Assembly (NCBI GenBank): GCA_948470335.1
Contig: CAOKOL010000004.1
Location: forward strand, 88,259 to 152,258
DNA: 64,000 nt
Direction of reading: 5' to 3'
Origin: an uncultured Lachnospiraceae bacterium
Lineage (GTDB): Bacteria; Bacillota; Clostridia; Lachnospirales; Lachnospiraceae
Position numbers and translations under genes: made by a program. Under the pieces are notes generated by a model. It worked only from the letters and a program-made list of their open reading frames with translations, ran no database searches and had not been told where the DNA came from. This document shows, piece after piece, positions 8,267 through 17,066 of this stretch (positions within the stretch are counted from its first letter, which is position 1; the number at the start of each line of letters is the position of its first letter).

Positions 8267-9840
8267 TGCGCCACCTCCTGGCTGAACGCGCCTGTCATAT
8301 ACAGTCCCACCTGTTCCTTGCTTGCCTTTCTGGCATCCAGAAATCCGGTGATCTTCCCGTGACAGAGCACCATGATGACGTCGGACAGCTCCAGCAGCAC
8401 ATCCAAGTCCTCGCCGATAAAGATCACAGCCACATCCTTTTTCTTCTGCTCGTTCAGCAGGTCATAGATGGTATAAGAGGAATTGATATCAAGTCCCCGT
8501 ACCGGATAAGCCGTAATCAGCAGGTTGGGACAGGATTCAATCTCCCTGCCCAGCAGTACCTTCTGCACATTTCCCCCGGACAGAAGCCGCACCGGCGTGT
8601 CGATACCGGGCGTGACGATCCCTAATTTCTCCACCAGCCGATTCGCCAGCTCCCTGGCCGGCTTCCGGTCCACGAACGGCCCTCTGCCGTTTCCGTAAGA
8701 CTTGAGCATCATATTTTCCACCATATCCATGGAAGCCACCAGACCCATGCCCAGCCGGTCCTCCGGGACAAAGCTCATGCTGATGCCCATCCTGATAATC
8801 TCGGCCGGCGTCTTGCCGATTATATTTTCCTGTTCGTAAAGGATGGCGCCTTTGTCAATCTTCATCAGCCCCGCAATGGCTTCGCACAGCTCCTTCTGCC
8901 CACTGCCCGCCACCCCGGCCACGCCCAGAATCTCTCCTTTTCTGATCTCAAAGGAAATATTGTCGATGGCTTTGGTTCCGTCCGGCTTTTTCACCGTCAG
9001 GTTTACCACTTTTAAAATCGGAGATTTGTGATTCACCGGCGGGCGGTCGATCTCCAGGCTGACGGCTTTTCCCACCATCAGCTCCGTCAGTATCTTCTCG
9101 TCGGTACCGGCCGTTTCCACGGTGTCGATGCTTTTTCCTTTCCGGAGTATCGTCACCCGGTCGCTGATTTCCAGCACCTCATGCAGTTTATGGGTGATAA
9201 TAATGATAGCGCAGCCCTGCTCTTTCATCTTTCTTAAAATCTGAAAAAGCTTCTGCGTCTCCTGGGGCGTCAGCACGGCAGTGGGCTCGTCCAGAATCAG
9301 AATCCTCGTCCCCCTGTACAGCACCTTTAAAATCTCCACCGTCTGTTTCTCGCTGACAGACATCTCATAAACCCGTTTTTCCGGCTGAATTTCCAGACCG
9401 AAGGACTGGCAGATTTCAGAAATTTTTTCTTTCAGCTCTTTATCCCGAAGCCGCTTCTCCTTTGTGCCCAGCACAATATTTTCCATGGCGCTGAATACGT
9501 CTACCAGCCGGAAATGCTGATAAATCATGCCGATTCCCATATTCATGGCATCCACCGGAGAATTGATCACCGCCTCCTGCCCGTCCACCAGGATCACGCC
9601 CTCATCGGGGTGATAGATTCCCGACAGCATATTCATCAGCGTGGTTTTCCCGGAACCGTTCTCTCCCAAAAGGGCCAGCACCTCTCCGTAACGAACCGTC
9701 AGATCAATATGGTCATTGGCCACCACGGTTCCGAATCTTTTTGTAATTCCTCTGCACGCAATCGCGTCTTTGCCGGACAGCGCCCCGGCCGCCAAAACCG
9801 AAGTCCTGTCCGCAGATTTCCTTTCTGTTGAATGGGGCAT
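8263..9840 (-). CDS. ABC importer ATPase with two nucleotide-binding domains (YufO/NupA type)
   Basis: 525 residues containing two ABC cassettes. Domain 1 has Walker A GENGSGKTTLMN, signature MSVSEKQTVEI and Walker B ILILDEPTAVLTP. Domain 2 has Walker A GVAGSGQKELCEAI and signature LLSGGNVQKVLLGREI, but its Walker B reads LLITAYPVRGLD, lacking the DE pair, so that site is probably weakly active; this degeneracy is usual in the family. It powers uptake through the two permeases that follow. The BMP lipoprotein gene lies 211 bases upstream, separated by a terminator and a palindromic repeat, so binding protein and ATPase may be expressed at different levels. Confidence 0.92.
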   Translation of the reverse strand: MPHSTERKSADRTSVLAAGALSGKDAIACRGITKRFGTVVANDHIDLTVRYGEVLALLGENGSGKTTLMNMLSGIYHPDEGVILVDGQEAVINSPVDAMNMGIGMIYQHFRLVDVFSAMENIVLGTKEKRLRDKELKEKISEICQSFGLEIQPEKRVYEMSVSEKQTVEILKVLYRGTRILILDEPTAVLTPQETQKLFQILRKMKEQGCAIIIITHKLHEVLEISDRVTILRKGKSIDTVETAGTDEKILTELMVGKAVSLEIDRPPVNHKSPILKVVNLTVKKPDGTKAIDNISFEIRKGEILGVAGVAGSGQKELCEAIAGLMKIDKGAILYEQENIIGKTPAEIIRMGISMSFVPEDRLGMGLVASMDMVENMMLKSYGNGRGPFVDRKPARELANRLVEKLGIVTPGIDTPVRLLSGGNVQKVLLGREIESCPNLLITAYPVRGLDINSSYTIYDLLNEQKKKDVAVIFIGEDLDVLLELSDVIMVLCHGKITGFLDARKASKEQVGLYMTGAFSQEVAQ

Positions 9841-9893
9841 GGTCAGACCTCATTTCTCAATTTATTTTCGCTCGCCGGAAGATTAGTCCGGAA

Positions 9894-9957
9894 GATCAAT
9901 CCTGCCCGGAGGGCTTTTGTATCATGGGGAAGTTCGCAGGACTTCCCTGTGATACAA
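9894..9957. repeat. Palindromic repeat, family A copy 1
   Basis: A lead-in CCTGCCCGGAGGGC is followed by a 41 bp palindrome (9917-9957): TTGTATCATGGGGAAGT, a seven-base loop, then ACTTCCCTGTGATACAA. The arms differ at two positions. The same lead-in and palindrome recur at 34545-34603. This copy sits between the terminator of the BMP gene and the start of the ATPase gene. Confidence 0.85.
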
Positions 9958-9996
9958 AAAGGCTGTCCCTGAAAGTCATAGAGACAGCCTTTTTAA
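9956..9996 (-). terminator. Terminator after the BMP lipoprotein gene
   Basis: AAAAAGGCTGTCC pairs with AGACAGCCTTTTT around an internal loop; both strands carry a T-run. On the minus strand it stands 56 bases after the lipoprotein stop. It may be leaky, giving excess binding protein over transporter, as is common for ABC importers. Confidence 0.75.
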
Positions 9997-10051
9997 TTAC
10001 AAAGTCCGCGGCAAAATACGCTGATAACATATTTTGTCGAATCATATCCGA

Positions 10052-11296
10052 TTATTCCGCCACAATATTTTTGAAATACCAGTTGATTCCGCCTGTGATC
10101 GTGGCGTCATCCAGCGTCTGGCCTTCCTCGCAGACCACTTCGCCCTCGTTGGTCTCAATCAGTCCGCTGAATACGTCCCACTCGCCGGACAGGATCTTTT
10201 CTTTCGCCTCGCTGATCTTTTCTTCCGTGCCCTCCGCACAGAAATCAGCCAGCGGCGCGATGTCCACCAGACCCTCTTTCAGACCCGCAAAATAATTCTC
10301 TCCGGTCCATGTGCCGTTCATAATGCTCTCAACCGCATACGTATAATATACGGACCAGTCCCAAACCACGGAAGTCAGTGCGGCTTTGGGCGCATCCTTG
10401 GACATATCGGAGTTGTAGCCTACGCCCCATACGCCTGCCGCTTCCGCCGCCAACTGGGGATTCGGGGTATCACAGTGCTGTCCGATCACGTCGCAGCCCA
10501 GATCAAGCAGCGCATTGGCCGCCTGGGTCTCTCCTTCGGGATCAAACCAGCTATTGGTTACTCTCACATAAATCTGAGCGTCGGGATTTACCGAATATAC
10601 GCCCATGGCAAATGCGTCGCAGCCTCCGGTCACTTCGGAATTGTCCTTGCCCATAGCCGCCACGTAGCCGATTTTATTGCTCTCTGTTTTCAGGCCCGCA
10701 GCGATGCCGCTTAAATATCTGGCCTGGTAAATTCTGCCGAAATAGTTATTAAAGTTTACGCCGTTTGACTTATAGCCCGTACCATGGGAGAAAATCACTT
10801 CGGGATACTCGTCCGCCAATGCTTCGCAGGTATCCATAAAGCCCCAACTGGTGGCAAAAATCACGTTGCATCCTTCTTCCAGACATTCCTGAATCGCCGT
10901 CTCAATCTCCGTGGCGTTTGAATCGTCCACATTATTCTTTCTTACGATCTGGTCGTCGGAAAGGCCCAGATTTTCCTGCATACCCACAATGCCCTGGTCA
11001 TGGGTATATGTATAGCCGGAACCCTCCGCCGGATCCGTGATATGAATCACGCCGATTTTCAGGTCCTCTTTCGCGATAGCGGGCATCACGCCTGCTTTCG
11101 CTCCGCCGGCTGCTTCCGTCTCACCTCCGGCCGCAGTCTCTCCCTGAGGGGCTGCGGTCGTTCCTTCATCCTGCGCGGCAGCCGTTGTTCCTTCATTCTG
11201 TGCGGCAGTGGTTGTTTTTCCATCCTCCTTACCGCCGCAGGCGGTCAGGGAAAGAACCATTGCCAGTGCCAGTACAAGGCTCAGTGCTTTTTTCAT
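10052..11296 (-). CDS. BMP family (Med/TmpC-like) nucleoside-binding lipoprotein
   Basis: 414 residues with a lipoprotein signal peptide MKKALSLVLALAMVLSLTACGG; the lipobox Cys anchors it outside the membrane. A Thr/Ala/Glu-rich linker follows (about 25-65), then a periplasmic-binding-type domain with KIGVIHITDPAEGSGYTYTHDQG and, later, VDIAPLADF, both typical of BMP proteins. It should capture the nucleoside for the importer encoded downstream. AGGAGG at 11308-11303, seven bases from the ATG, fixes the start at 11296 rather than seven codons earlier. Confidence 0.93.
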   Translation of the reverse strand: MKKALSLVLALAMVLSLTACGGKEDGKTTTAAQNEGTTAAAQDEGTTAAPQGETAAGGETEAAGGAKAGVMPAIAKEDLKIGVIHITDPAEGSGYTYTHDQGIVGMQENLGLSDDQIVRKNNVDDSNATEIETAIQECLEEGCNVIFATSWGFMDTCEALADEYPEVIFSHGTGYKSNGVNFNNYFGRIYQARYLSGIAAGLKTESNKIGYVAAMGKDNSEVTGGCDAFAMGVYSVNPDAQIYVRVTNSWFDPEGETQAANALLDLGCDVIGQHCDTPNPQLAAEAAGVWGVGYNSDMSKDAPKAALTSVVWDWSVYYTYAVESIMNGTWTGENYFAGLKEGLVDIAPLADFCAEGTEEKISEAKEKILSGEWDVFSGLIETNEGEVVCEEGQTLDDATITGGINWYFKNIVAE

Positions 11297-11438
11297 GTCA
11301 TTCCTCCTGTTTTTCATTCTTCCAGCTTTCCTTCCACATTATCTCATGCGAAAGTTTCTCAAGCTGTTTCCGGTATTCTGTGTCACCCGACCGGATGGTC
11401 TGTTCAGATACCAGTCTTTTTTCTTAAAGCATAAATAG

Positions 11439-11467
11439 ATAATACTCTATGTTACAACATATTTCAA
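11439..11467 (-). promoter_or_regulatory. Promoter of the BMP lipoprotein gene with a palindromic spacer
   Basis: On the minus strand TTGAAA (11467-11462), 17 bases, then TATTAT (11444-11439). The spacer contains ATGTTGTAACAT, an inverted repeat that could be an operator. No purine-riboswitch core is seen in the roughly 135 base leader. Confidence 0.65.
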
Positions 11468-11507
11468 GAATATTTTACAAAAAAAGTGCTTTTTTCATAT
11501 TCTTCGA

Positions 11508-12170
11508 TCATTCGCACCCAGGCATCAATCTGCTGCGCAGTTCACTCACAAACCGGTTAAAACTGGGCGATGCATTCGCATCAAGATTCATATACTGTCC
11601 GATTGCTCTCGCCCATTCCGCTTTACATTTTCCAATTTCTCTGTATGTGGGGCAATCTTTCTTAAATTTTTTTAGCCCGCCTTTATATACAACATCGGCC
11701 AGACATTCCCATGTGCCACATATACTGTCCTGCCTGTATTCTTTATATTTACTTTCCCTCGCTTCCGGATAGGCTTGAAACAAAGCCTCCCTGTCGCCCA
11801 ATAGCCAGGCCTCCATTTCCTCAATCGCAACACAAAAAACATGATCCACAGATATCATGGCATAGACCGCCTGTCTGTTCAACTGTTCCTGAAATTCTTC
11901 TATATCACGCTCATCATTATCCAAAACCACGACGATACACGCATCATATCCCGAAAAATATTTATCAAAACCTCTTAAAAAAATCAGTAAATCATTCAGA
12001 AGTTTATTTGTTTTAATCTCTTTCGCCTTTCCGGTACTTTTAAATCCGCCTATCCCCTGAAATGCTTTGCTGTCAACAGTAAATTCATATCCCTCTTTTT
12101 TCAGTTTATCCATCACATGCTCAACTAATATCCGTCCGGACAAATCCTCGATCAGACATTGAAAATGCAT
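11508..12170 (-). CDS. DUF4276-like (TOPRIM-type) partner of an AAA ATPase
   Basis: 220 residues. Family marks are an early acidic residue in LIEDLSGRILVEHV, a CIVVVLDNDERD strand with paired Asp (about 80) and AIEEMEAWLLGD (about 115). Together they resemble the metal-binding core of TOPRIM-like DUF4276 proteins. The ATPase gene ends 12 bases upstream, so the two form a unit. In PARIS- and OLD-like defence systems a similar ATPase controls a TOPRIM nuclease; DUF4276 pairs are plausible relatives, but no activity can be read from the sequence. GAGGTG six bases ahead of the ATG supports the start at 12170; a GTG three codons earlier is possible. Confidence 0.7.
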   Translation of the reverse strand: MHFQCLIEDLSGRILVEHVMDKLKKEGYEFTVDSKAFQGIGGFKSTGKAKEIKTNKLLNDLLIFLRGFDKYFSGYDACIVVVLDNDERDIEEFQEQLNRQAVYAMISVDHVFCVAIEEMEAWLLGDREALFQAYPEARESKYKEYRQDSICGTWECLADVVYKGGLKKFKKDCPTYREIGKCKAEWARAIGQYMNLDANASPSFNRFVSELRSRLMPGCE

Positions 12171-12182
12171 GCTCCTCACCTC

Positions 12183-13403
12183 TCATCCAAAATATTTATC
12201 ATACCATAAATCCCCTACCACGACTCCCTGTTCCGTTAATTCATTGACAAACGGATAGTCAGACACTCTCTGCGCTACGGAAAATCCGTCTGCTTCTTTT
12301 CTCAAAACCCATACTTCTTCCGGAGATAAGGCATTTACAAAAAAAGGACTGTGTGTGGTGACAAATAACTGTTTACTGAATCCTCTCCCCACATTTTTCT
12401 TCATTTCCTCTGCCAAATCGGCCAGATAATGATGATAAAGTCCATTTTCCGGTTCTTCGATAAACACCAGCTGACGTGGATTGCTCTCATGCAGCAATAA
12501 ATAATACGCAAACAATTTTAACGTTCCATCTGACATTTTCTGTGTAAAAAAAGGCGATTCAAATCCTTTTTCCCAAAATTGCAGAACAATCTGTCCATTC
12601 GGCATTTTCAATGGTTCAATCCTCGTGATCCCCGGTAATTTATCTTGAATATCTTTTAATATTTTGACAAATTCATTCTTGTTTTCCCGATACATATATT
12701 GCGCTACATTATTCAGATTACTGCCTACTCTGTCCAAATAAGGCTGCGGCGCTGAAGTCTGAATCTTTCGAGCGGCATCCGGCGTAAAATAACACAAGTA
12801 CCAGCTGCGCAGAAATTTCAAAAATTTCTCGATCCTGGTATACTGTTTCATCGCTCCCAGCGTCACAACGCCCAATTTTCGATTATCTGACAACGTTACC
12901 GGCACCTGCACGCCATCGCTTACACCGGTATCGTCATCCCTCCCGCCAAAATTTCCTTCATACGCAAAACCACTTCCATTTTGCAGACGTAAGAATGATC
13001 TGGGTCTTCCTTTCGCCTCCACTCGCTGTCTTAAACGTTCTTCTTTCACAAATGGTCTTCCGGCTCGATCCAGATCAATGGACACTTCATAGGTAATCGG
13101 ACGAGCATTATTACTTTCACGATAATACAGCTCAAATTTTATAGGGTCTGTTTCGCCCTGTGAACGAATCTGCTCAAATCCTCCCCTGTTTCCGGCATCA
13201 CATGCCGCTTCTACGTCAGAATCCAGGCAATCCGCTATAAATCCAAACACATCCGCAATTGTGCTCTTCCCGTTCCCGCTTGGACCTATAATTGTAGTCA
13301 TATTTTTCAATGGCGGCTGTTCCTGATGCGTATATGTTCTTCCTAACGTGATATCCCTCAATGAGCCATAATTTTGAATAAAAATCCCTTCGATTTTGCC
13401 CAT
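12183..13403 (-). CDS. AAA/ABC-type ATPase (AAA_21, OLD/RecF-like)
   Basis: 406 residues of the SMC/RecF/OLD-like ATPase kind without a long coiled coil. Walker A is GPSGNGKS (40-47), the ABC signature is KMSDGTLKLFAYYLLL, Walker B is LVFIEEPENGLYHH and the switch His lies in LFVTTHSPFF. It starts just ahead of and is transcribed with the DUF4276 gene. ATPases of this kind often act as sensors in two-gene anti-phage systems, which is the preferred inference here. The pair stands alone between housekeeping genes, as an inserted cassette would, although no flanking mobility gene is seen. Confidence 0.85.
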   Translation of the reverse strand: MGKIEGIFIQNYGSLRDITLGRTYTHQEQPPLKNMTTIIGPSGNGKSTIADVFGFIADCLDSDVEAACDAGNRGGFEQIRSQGETDPIKFELYYRESNNARPITYEVSIDLDRAGRPFVKEERLRQRVEAKGRPRSFLRLQNGSGFAYEGNFGGRDDDTGVSDGVQVPVTLSDNRKLGVVTLGAMKQYTRIEKFLKFLRSWYLCYFTPDAARKIQTSAPQPYLDRVGSNLNNVAQYMYRENKNEFVKILKDIQDKLPGITRIEPLKMPNGQIVLQFWEKGFESPFFTQKMSDGTLKLFAYYLLLHESNPRQLVFIEEPENGLYHHYLADLAEEMKKNVGRGFSKQLFVTTHSPFFVNALSPEEVWVLRKEADGFSVAQRVSDYPFVNELTEQGVVVGDLWYDKYFG

Positions 13404-13462
13404 AAACCCTCGACTCCTGTCCTTTTATTTCATTTTATTAGTCAATATCATAATTCCATAAA

Positions 13463-13495
13463 CGGGACGACTGATCAAATCAGCCGCCCCGCCCG
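13463..13495 (-). terminator. Probable terminator after the EF-G-like gene
   Basis: CGGGACGACTGAT (13463-13475) and ATCAGCCGCCCCG (13479-13491) form a strong stem with two mismatches, 60 bases after the EF-G-like stop. The minus-strand T-run is short, so confidence is moderate. Confidence 0.5.
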
Positions 13496-13552
13496 TATCT
13501 GCCAGATTCTGTTTTTTACAATTCCCAAGCCTCCGGTCTTTTGTTTCCGTTA

Positions 13553-15628
13553 TTATTCCGCAGCCCTCGCGGCAATCTCTCTCTGCTGTACATCCACAGG
13601 CGCCTGCTCATAGCGGGCGAACTCATAGGAGAAGGTACCGATGCCGCCTGTCATGGAACGCAGATCCGTATTGTAACCGAACAGCTCGGACATGGGCACA
13701 TCTGCCGTAATCACCTGCTTGCCGCCCGGAATATGATCCATCCCCAACACACGGCCGCGGCGCTTATTCATATCGCCCATTACATCGCCGGCAAAGTTAT
13801 TAGGAACCGTTACGCTTAAAGTAGCGATCGGCTCCAGCAGCACCGGGCCCGCTTCCATAAAGCCTGCCTTGAACGCGATGGAAGTCGCCGTCTTGAACGC
13901 CATCTCCGAAGAGTCTACCGGGTGATACTTGCCGTCGATCAGCGTCGCTTTCAGACCCACTACCGGATATCCGGCCACCGGCCCTTTCAGAACGGAATCC
14001 TGCAGACCCTTCTCCACGGCCGGGAAATAATTCTTCGGCACGGCGCCGCCCACTACCCGTTCTTCAAATACGAACGGTGTCTCCAGATCGCCGGAAGGCT
14101 CAAATTCCATCACAACCACGCCGTACTGTCCGTGTCCGCCGGACTGTTTCTTATGCGTGCCGGTAACGGTGGATTTTTTCAGGATCGTCTCGCGGAATGC
14201 CACTTTCGGTCTGGAAAGCTCCACATTTACTTTATACCGCTCCGCCATCTTGCTGACCGCCACCTCAAGCTGCTGATCGCCGATGCCGTACAGAAGGGTC
14301 TGACGGTTCTCGCTGTCTATCACGCTCTTTAAGGTCAGATCTTCGTCCATCAGCTTCGCCAGCGCGGAAGCAATCTTATCCTCGTCGCCCTTGTTCACGG
14401 CCTTGTAAGCCATGCTGGTGTAAGGCACGGAAACCTCAGGACGGTCATATACCACCTGCGCGCCTTTCAGAGCGATGGTGTCGCCGGTGGCGATATGATT
14501 GATCTTGGCCACTGCGCCGATGTCGCCGGCTTTCAGCTCGGAAACCTCGATGGCCTCTTTTCCTCTCAGAACATACAGTTTGGACAGCTTTTCTTCTGTC
14601 TCTTTATTTACATTATAAAGCATAGTGTCCGGTGTCAGAGAACCGGTGCATACTTTCAGCATGGAATACTTTCCGATAAACGGATCCACCAGCGTCTTAA
14701 ATACCTTGGCGCTCATATACTTGCTGCTGTCATATTCCACCGGCACGATCTCGCCGTTGCTTAAATCCTTGCCGTATACGGATCTCTGCAGCGGTGAAGG
14801 GAAGTACTTGGAAATACAGTACAGAAGCATCTTCGCGCCCTGGGCATTGATACCGGAGCCCATCAGAACAGGCACAATCTCGCCGTCCATCACATGGGTG
14901 CGAAGCGCCTGGGAAATTTCTTCATTGGTAAAAGTATCTCCCTCGAAATAACGTTCCATAAATTCTTCGCTGGTCTCGGCCACAGCCTCGATCAGAGAAT
15001 CGTAGCTGACAGATACATGATGCTCCAGATAATCCGGGATCTCACATTCCTCAAACTCGCTGGTCTCGCCCACAAAACGGCGGCCTTTCATCTTAACCAG
15101 GTTTACATAGCCCACAAATTTCTCGTTCTCTCTCATCGGAACGTAGAAAGGCGCCACCTTACGGCCGAATTTCTCATTCAGCACCAGCATGATATTCTTA
15201 AAGCTGGCATGGTCGTCATCCATTCCGGTCACGAAGAACATAACGGGAAGTCTGTTCTTCTCGCAGAGCTCCCAGGCTTTCTCCGTTCCCACTTCCACGC
15301 CGGCCTTGCCGTTGATTACGATCACAGCCGCGTCGGCAGCGGCTACCGCTTCCTCGGCTTCTCCCACAAAGTCAAAATATCCGGGCGTATCAAGCACATT
15401 CACTTTATAGCCTTCCCACTCGATGGGAACAAGGGAGGTACTGATGGAGAACTGACGTTTTGTTTCTTCTTTGTCAAAGTCACTGATGGTATTTCCGTCC
15501 GTTACCTTCCCCATCCGTTTCGTTATACCTGTAATAAACGCCAGAGCTTCTGTCAGGGTCGTCTTTCCGGCGCCACCGTGTCCGAGAAGCACAACGTTGC
15601 GGATTTTATCTGTTTCATAAACATTCAT
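13553..15628 (-). CDS. Elongation factor G-like GTPase (FusA2 type)
   Basis: 691 residues with a full EF-G domain order: G domain (GHGGAGKTTL, DTPGYFDF, then GMDDD in place of the canonical NKxD), domain II, and domains III-V with the GGHGQYGVV segment of domain IV. The opening MNVYETDKIRNVVLLGHGGAGKT and the altered NKxD mark it as the EF-G-like paralogue common in Clostridia and Actinobacteria rather than the main translocase. It may act in translation or ribosome recycling; the role is not established. GGAGG eight bases ahead of the ATG at 15628 decides the start. It stands alone with its own promoter. Confidence 0.9.
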   Translation of the reverse strand: MNVYETDKIRNVVLLGHGGAGKTTLTEALAFITGITKRMGKVTDGNTISDFDKEETKRQFSISTSLVPIEWEGYKVNVLDTPGYFDFVGEAEEAVAAADAAVIVINGKAGVEVGTEKAWELCEKNRLPVMFFVTGMDDDHASFKNIMLVLNEKFGRKVAPFYVPMRENEKFVGYVNLVKMKGRRFVGETSEFEECEIPDYLEHHVSVSYDSLIEAVAETSEEFMERYFEGDTFTNEEISQALRTHVMDGEIVPVLMGSGINAQGAKMLLYCISKYFPSPLQRSVYGKDLSNGEIVPVEYDSSKYMSAKVFKTLVDPFIGKYSMLKVCTGSLTPDTMLYNVNKETEEKLSKLYVLRGKEAIEVSELKAGDIGAVAKINHIATGDTIALKGAQVVYDRPEVSVPYTSMAYKAVNKGDEDKIASALAKLMDEDLTLKSVIDSENRQTLLYGIGDQQLEVAVSKMAERYKVNVELSRPKVAFRETILKKSTVTGTHKKQSGGHGQYGVVVMEFEPSGDLETPFVFEERVVGGAVPKNYFPAVEKGLQDSVLKGPVAGYPVVGLKATLIDGKYHPVDSSEMAFKTATSIAFKAGFMEAGPVLLEPIATLSVTVPNNFAGDVMGDMNKRRGRVLGMDHIPGGKQVITADVPMSELFGYNTDLRSMTGGIGTFSYEFARYEQAPVDVQQREIAARAAE

Positions 15629-15712
15629 GTAAATTACCTCCAAAATATGTAGTGTGTTCATATCCCCGATGCAGCCCGGAGGATACAAAATGGACTTTGC
15701 CGCCCTCTTTCT

Positions 15713-15741
15713 ATTTTACTAAAAGATTCTCAATATTACAA
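15713..15741 (-). promoter_or_regulatory. Promoter of the EF-G-like gene
   Basis: Minus strand TTGTAA (15741-15736), 17 base spacer, TAAAAT (15718-15713). It leaves a leader of about 80 bases. Confidence 0.6.
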
Positions 15742-15865
15742 GCAATTAATTCATATTTCACAATTTTATATTTGAGATTTCAGATAAAGCCGGATTCTAA
15801 TTTATCTGTTTATTTCTCCCCTTCAGCTCTCGCTTTAAAGTTTTAAAGTTCAACGTACTAATTCA

Positions 15866-15894
15866 TTGACAAACCCGCAGGGATAGAGTACAAT
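15866..15894 (+). promoter_or_regulatory. Sigma-A promoter of the aroF-tyrA-aroA operon
   Basis: TTGACA (15866-15871), 17 bases, TACAAT (15889-15894). It is the same hexamer pair and spacing as the thrS promoter. The resulting leader is about 150 bases long. Confidence 0.8.
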
Positions 15895-15995
15895 GTTTCA
15901 CGTTAATAAGGCCATCCGTATATTTTTTGCGCCGCTTTCCGTGTTATGTGCTCCGGAAACGGACTTAACATATACAATATAGAAACATTTACCAA

Positions 15996-16028
15996 GGCGT
16001 GTCAGAACATTTCTTTTGCGGACACGCC
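15996..16028 (+). other. Hairpin in the aroF leader
   Basis: GGCGTGTC (15996-16003) pairs perfectly with GACACGCC (16021-16028), closing six bases before the AGGAGG of aroF. There is no T-run, so it is not a terminator by itself; it could affect translation initiation. An upstream small hairpin TTTCCG/CGGAAA lies near 15935-15960. Confidence 0.5.
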
Positions 16029-16048
16029 CTGCGCAGGAGGAAAGAGCA

Positions 16049-17062
16049 ATGATTATTATTATGAAACCGGGGGCAAAATCCTCATCCGTCCGGAATATCG
16101 TAAAAATTATTGAGGATAACGGATTACAGGCCCATCTCTCAGAAGGAGATCAGGTCACTATCATCGGTGCGGTGGGTGACAAAACCCGCCTCTCTCAGTC
16201 CAACATTCAGATTGCTCCGGAGGTAGAGAAAATCGTCAGTGTAACAGAATCCTATAAAATCGCCAACCGGCAGTTCCACCCCGATGATTCCGTGATCCAT
16301 GTGGGAAATACCGATATCGGCCCCCATACGCTGACGATTATGGCCGGCCCCTGCGCCATCGAGAATGAAGAACAGCTTCTTTCCACGGCCAGAGCCGTGA
16401 AAAAAGCCGGCGCCACTTTCCTGCGGGGCGGCGCATATAAGCCCAGAACCTCCCCCTACTCTTTCCAGGGACTGGAAGAAGAAGGGCTGAAATATATGAA
16501 AACTGCCCGTGAAGAAACCGGGCTGCGCACCATCTGCGAAGTAACCAGCCTGAAAGCCATTGAGACCGCCGCCAGATACGTGGACATGCTGCAGATCGGC
16601 GCCAGAAACATGCAGAATTTCGAGCTGTTAAAAGAAGCCGGAAAATCCGGACTGCCCGTCCTTTTAAAACGGGGGCTGGCCGCCACCATCGACGAATGGC
16701 TGAACGCCGCCGAATACATTATGAGCGAGGGCAATGAAAATGTGGTGCTGTGCGAACGGGGCATCCGCACCTACGAAACCTCCACCAGAAACACCCTGGA
16801 CATCAGCGCAGTTCCCGTGTTAAAGCAGAAAACCCATCTTCCGGTGATTGTAGATCCCAGTCACGCCACCGGAGTCAGAGCTTATGTGGCTCCTGTTTCC
16901 AGAGCTGCCGTGGCAGTAGGCGCAGACGGTCTGATGATCGAGGTGCATCCCTGCCCCTCCTGCGCATTGTCCGATGGTCCTCAGTCGCTGACCTTTGATG
17001 ATTTCGAGCAGCTTTGCCAGGAATTGCGGCCCTATGCGTCGCTGGCCGGAAGGGAGTTTTAA
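16049..17062 (+). CDS. aroF: 3-deoxy-7-phosphoheptulonate synthase, type I-beta
   Basis: First enzyme of the shikimate pathway: phosphoenolpyruvate plus erythrose 4-phosphate gives DAHP. 337 residues, with an N-terminal ferredoxin-like regulatory domain (about 1-70) and a TIM barrel carrying [26 protein letters not shown] and VDPSHATG, all hallmark motifs of the AroF/AroA I-beta class. AGGAGG at 16035-16040 sets the start at 16049. It opens a three-gene operon; tyrA begins four bases after its stop. Regulation by tyrosine or phenylalanine is typical of the class and likely but not visible. Confidence 0.96.
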   Translation: MIIIMKPGAKSSSVRNIVKIIEDNGLQAHLSEGDQVTIIGAVGDKTRLSQSNIQIAPEVEKIVSVTESYKIANRQFHPDDSVIHVGNTDIGPHTLTIMAGPCAIENEEQLLSTARAVKKAGATFLRGGAYKPRTSPYSFQGLEEEGLKYMKTAREETGLRTICEVTSLKAIETAARYVDMLQIGARNMQNFELLKEAGKSGLPVLLKRGLAATIDEWLNAAEYIMSEGNENVVLCERGIRTYETSTRNTLDISAVPVLKQKTHLPVIVDPSHATGVRAYVAPVSRAAVAVGADGLMIEVHPCPSCALSDGPQSLTFDDFEQLCQELRPYASLAGREF

Positions 17063-17066
17063 CAGT

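Noticed and set aside
11297..11438. Purine riboswitch before the BMP lipoprotein gene
   Set aside because: The three-way-junction core sequences are not present; only a promoter with a small palindrome is seen.
14894..15652. Long plus-strand frame opposite the EF-G-like gene
   Set aside because: Composition and position show it is the shadow of a well-conserved GTPase gene on the other strand.
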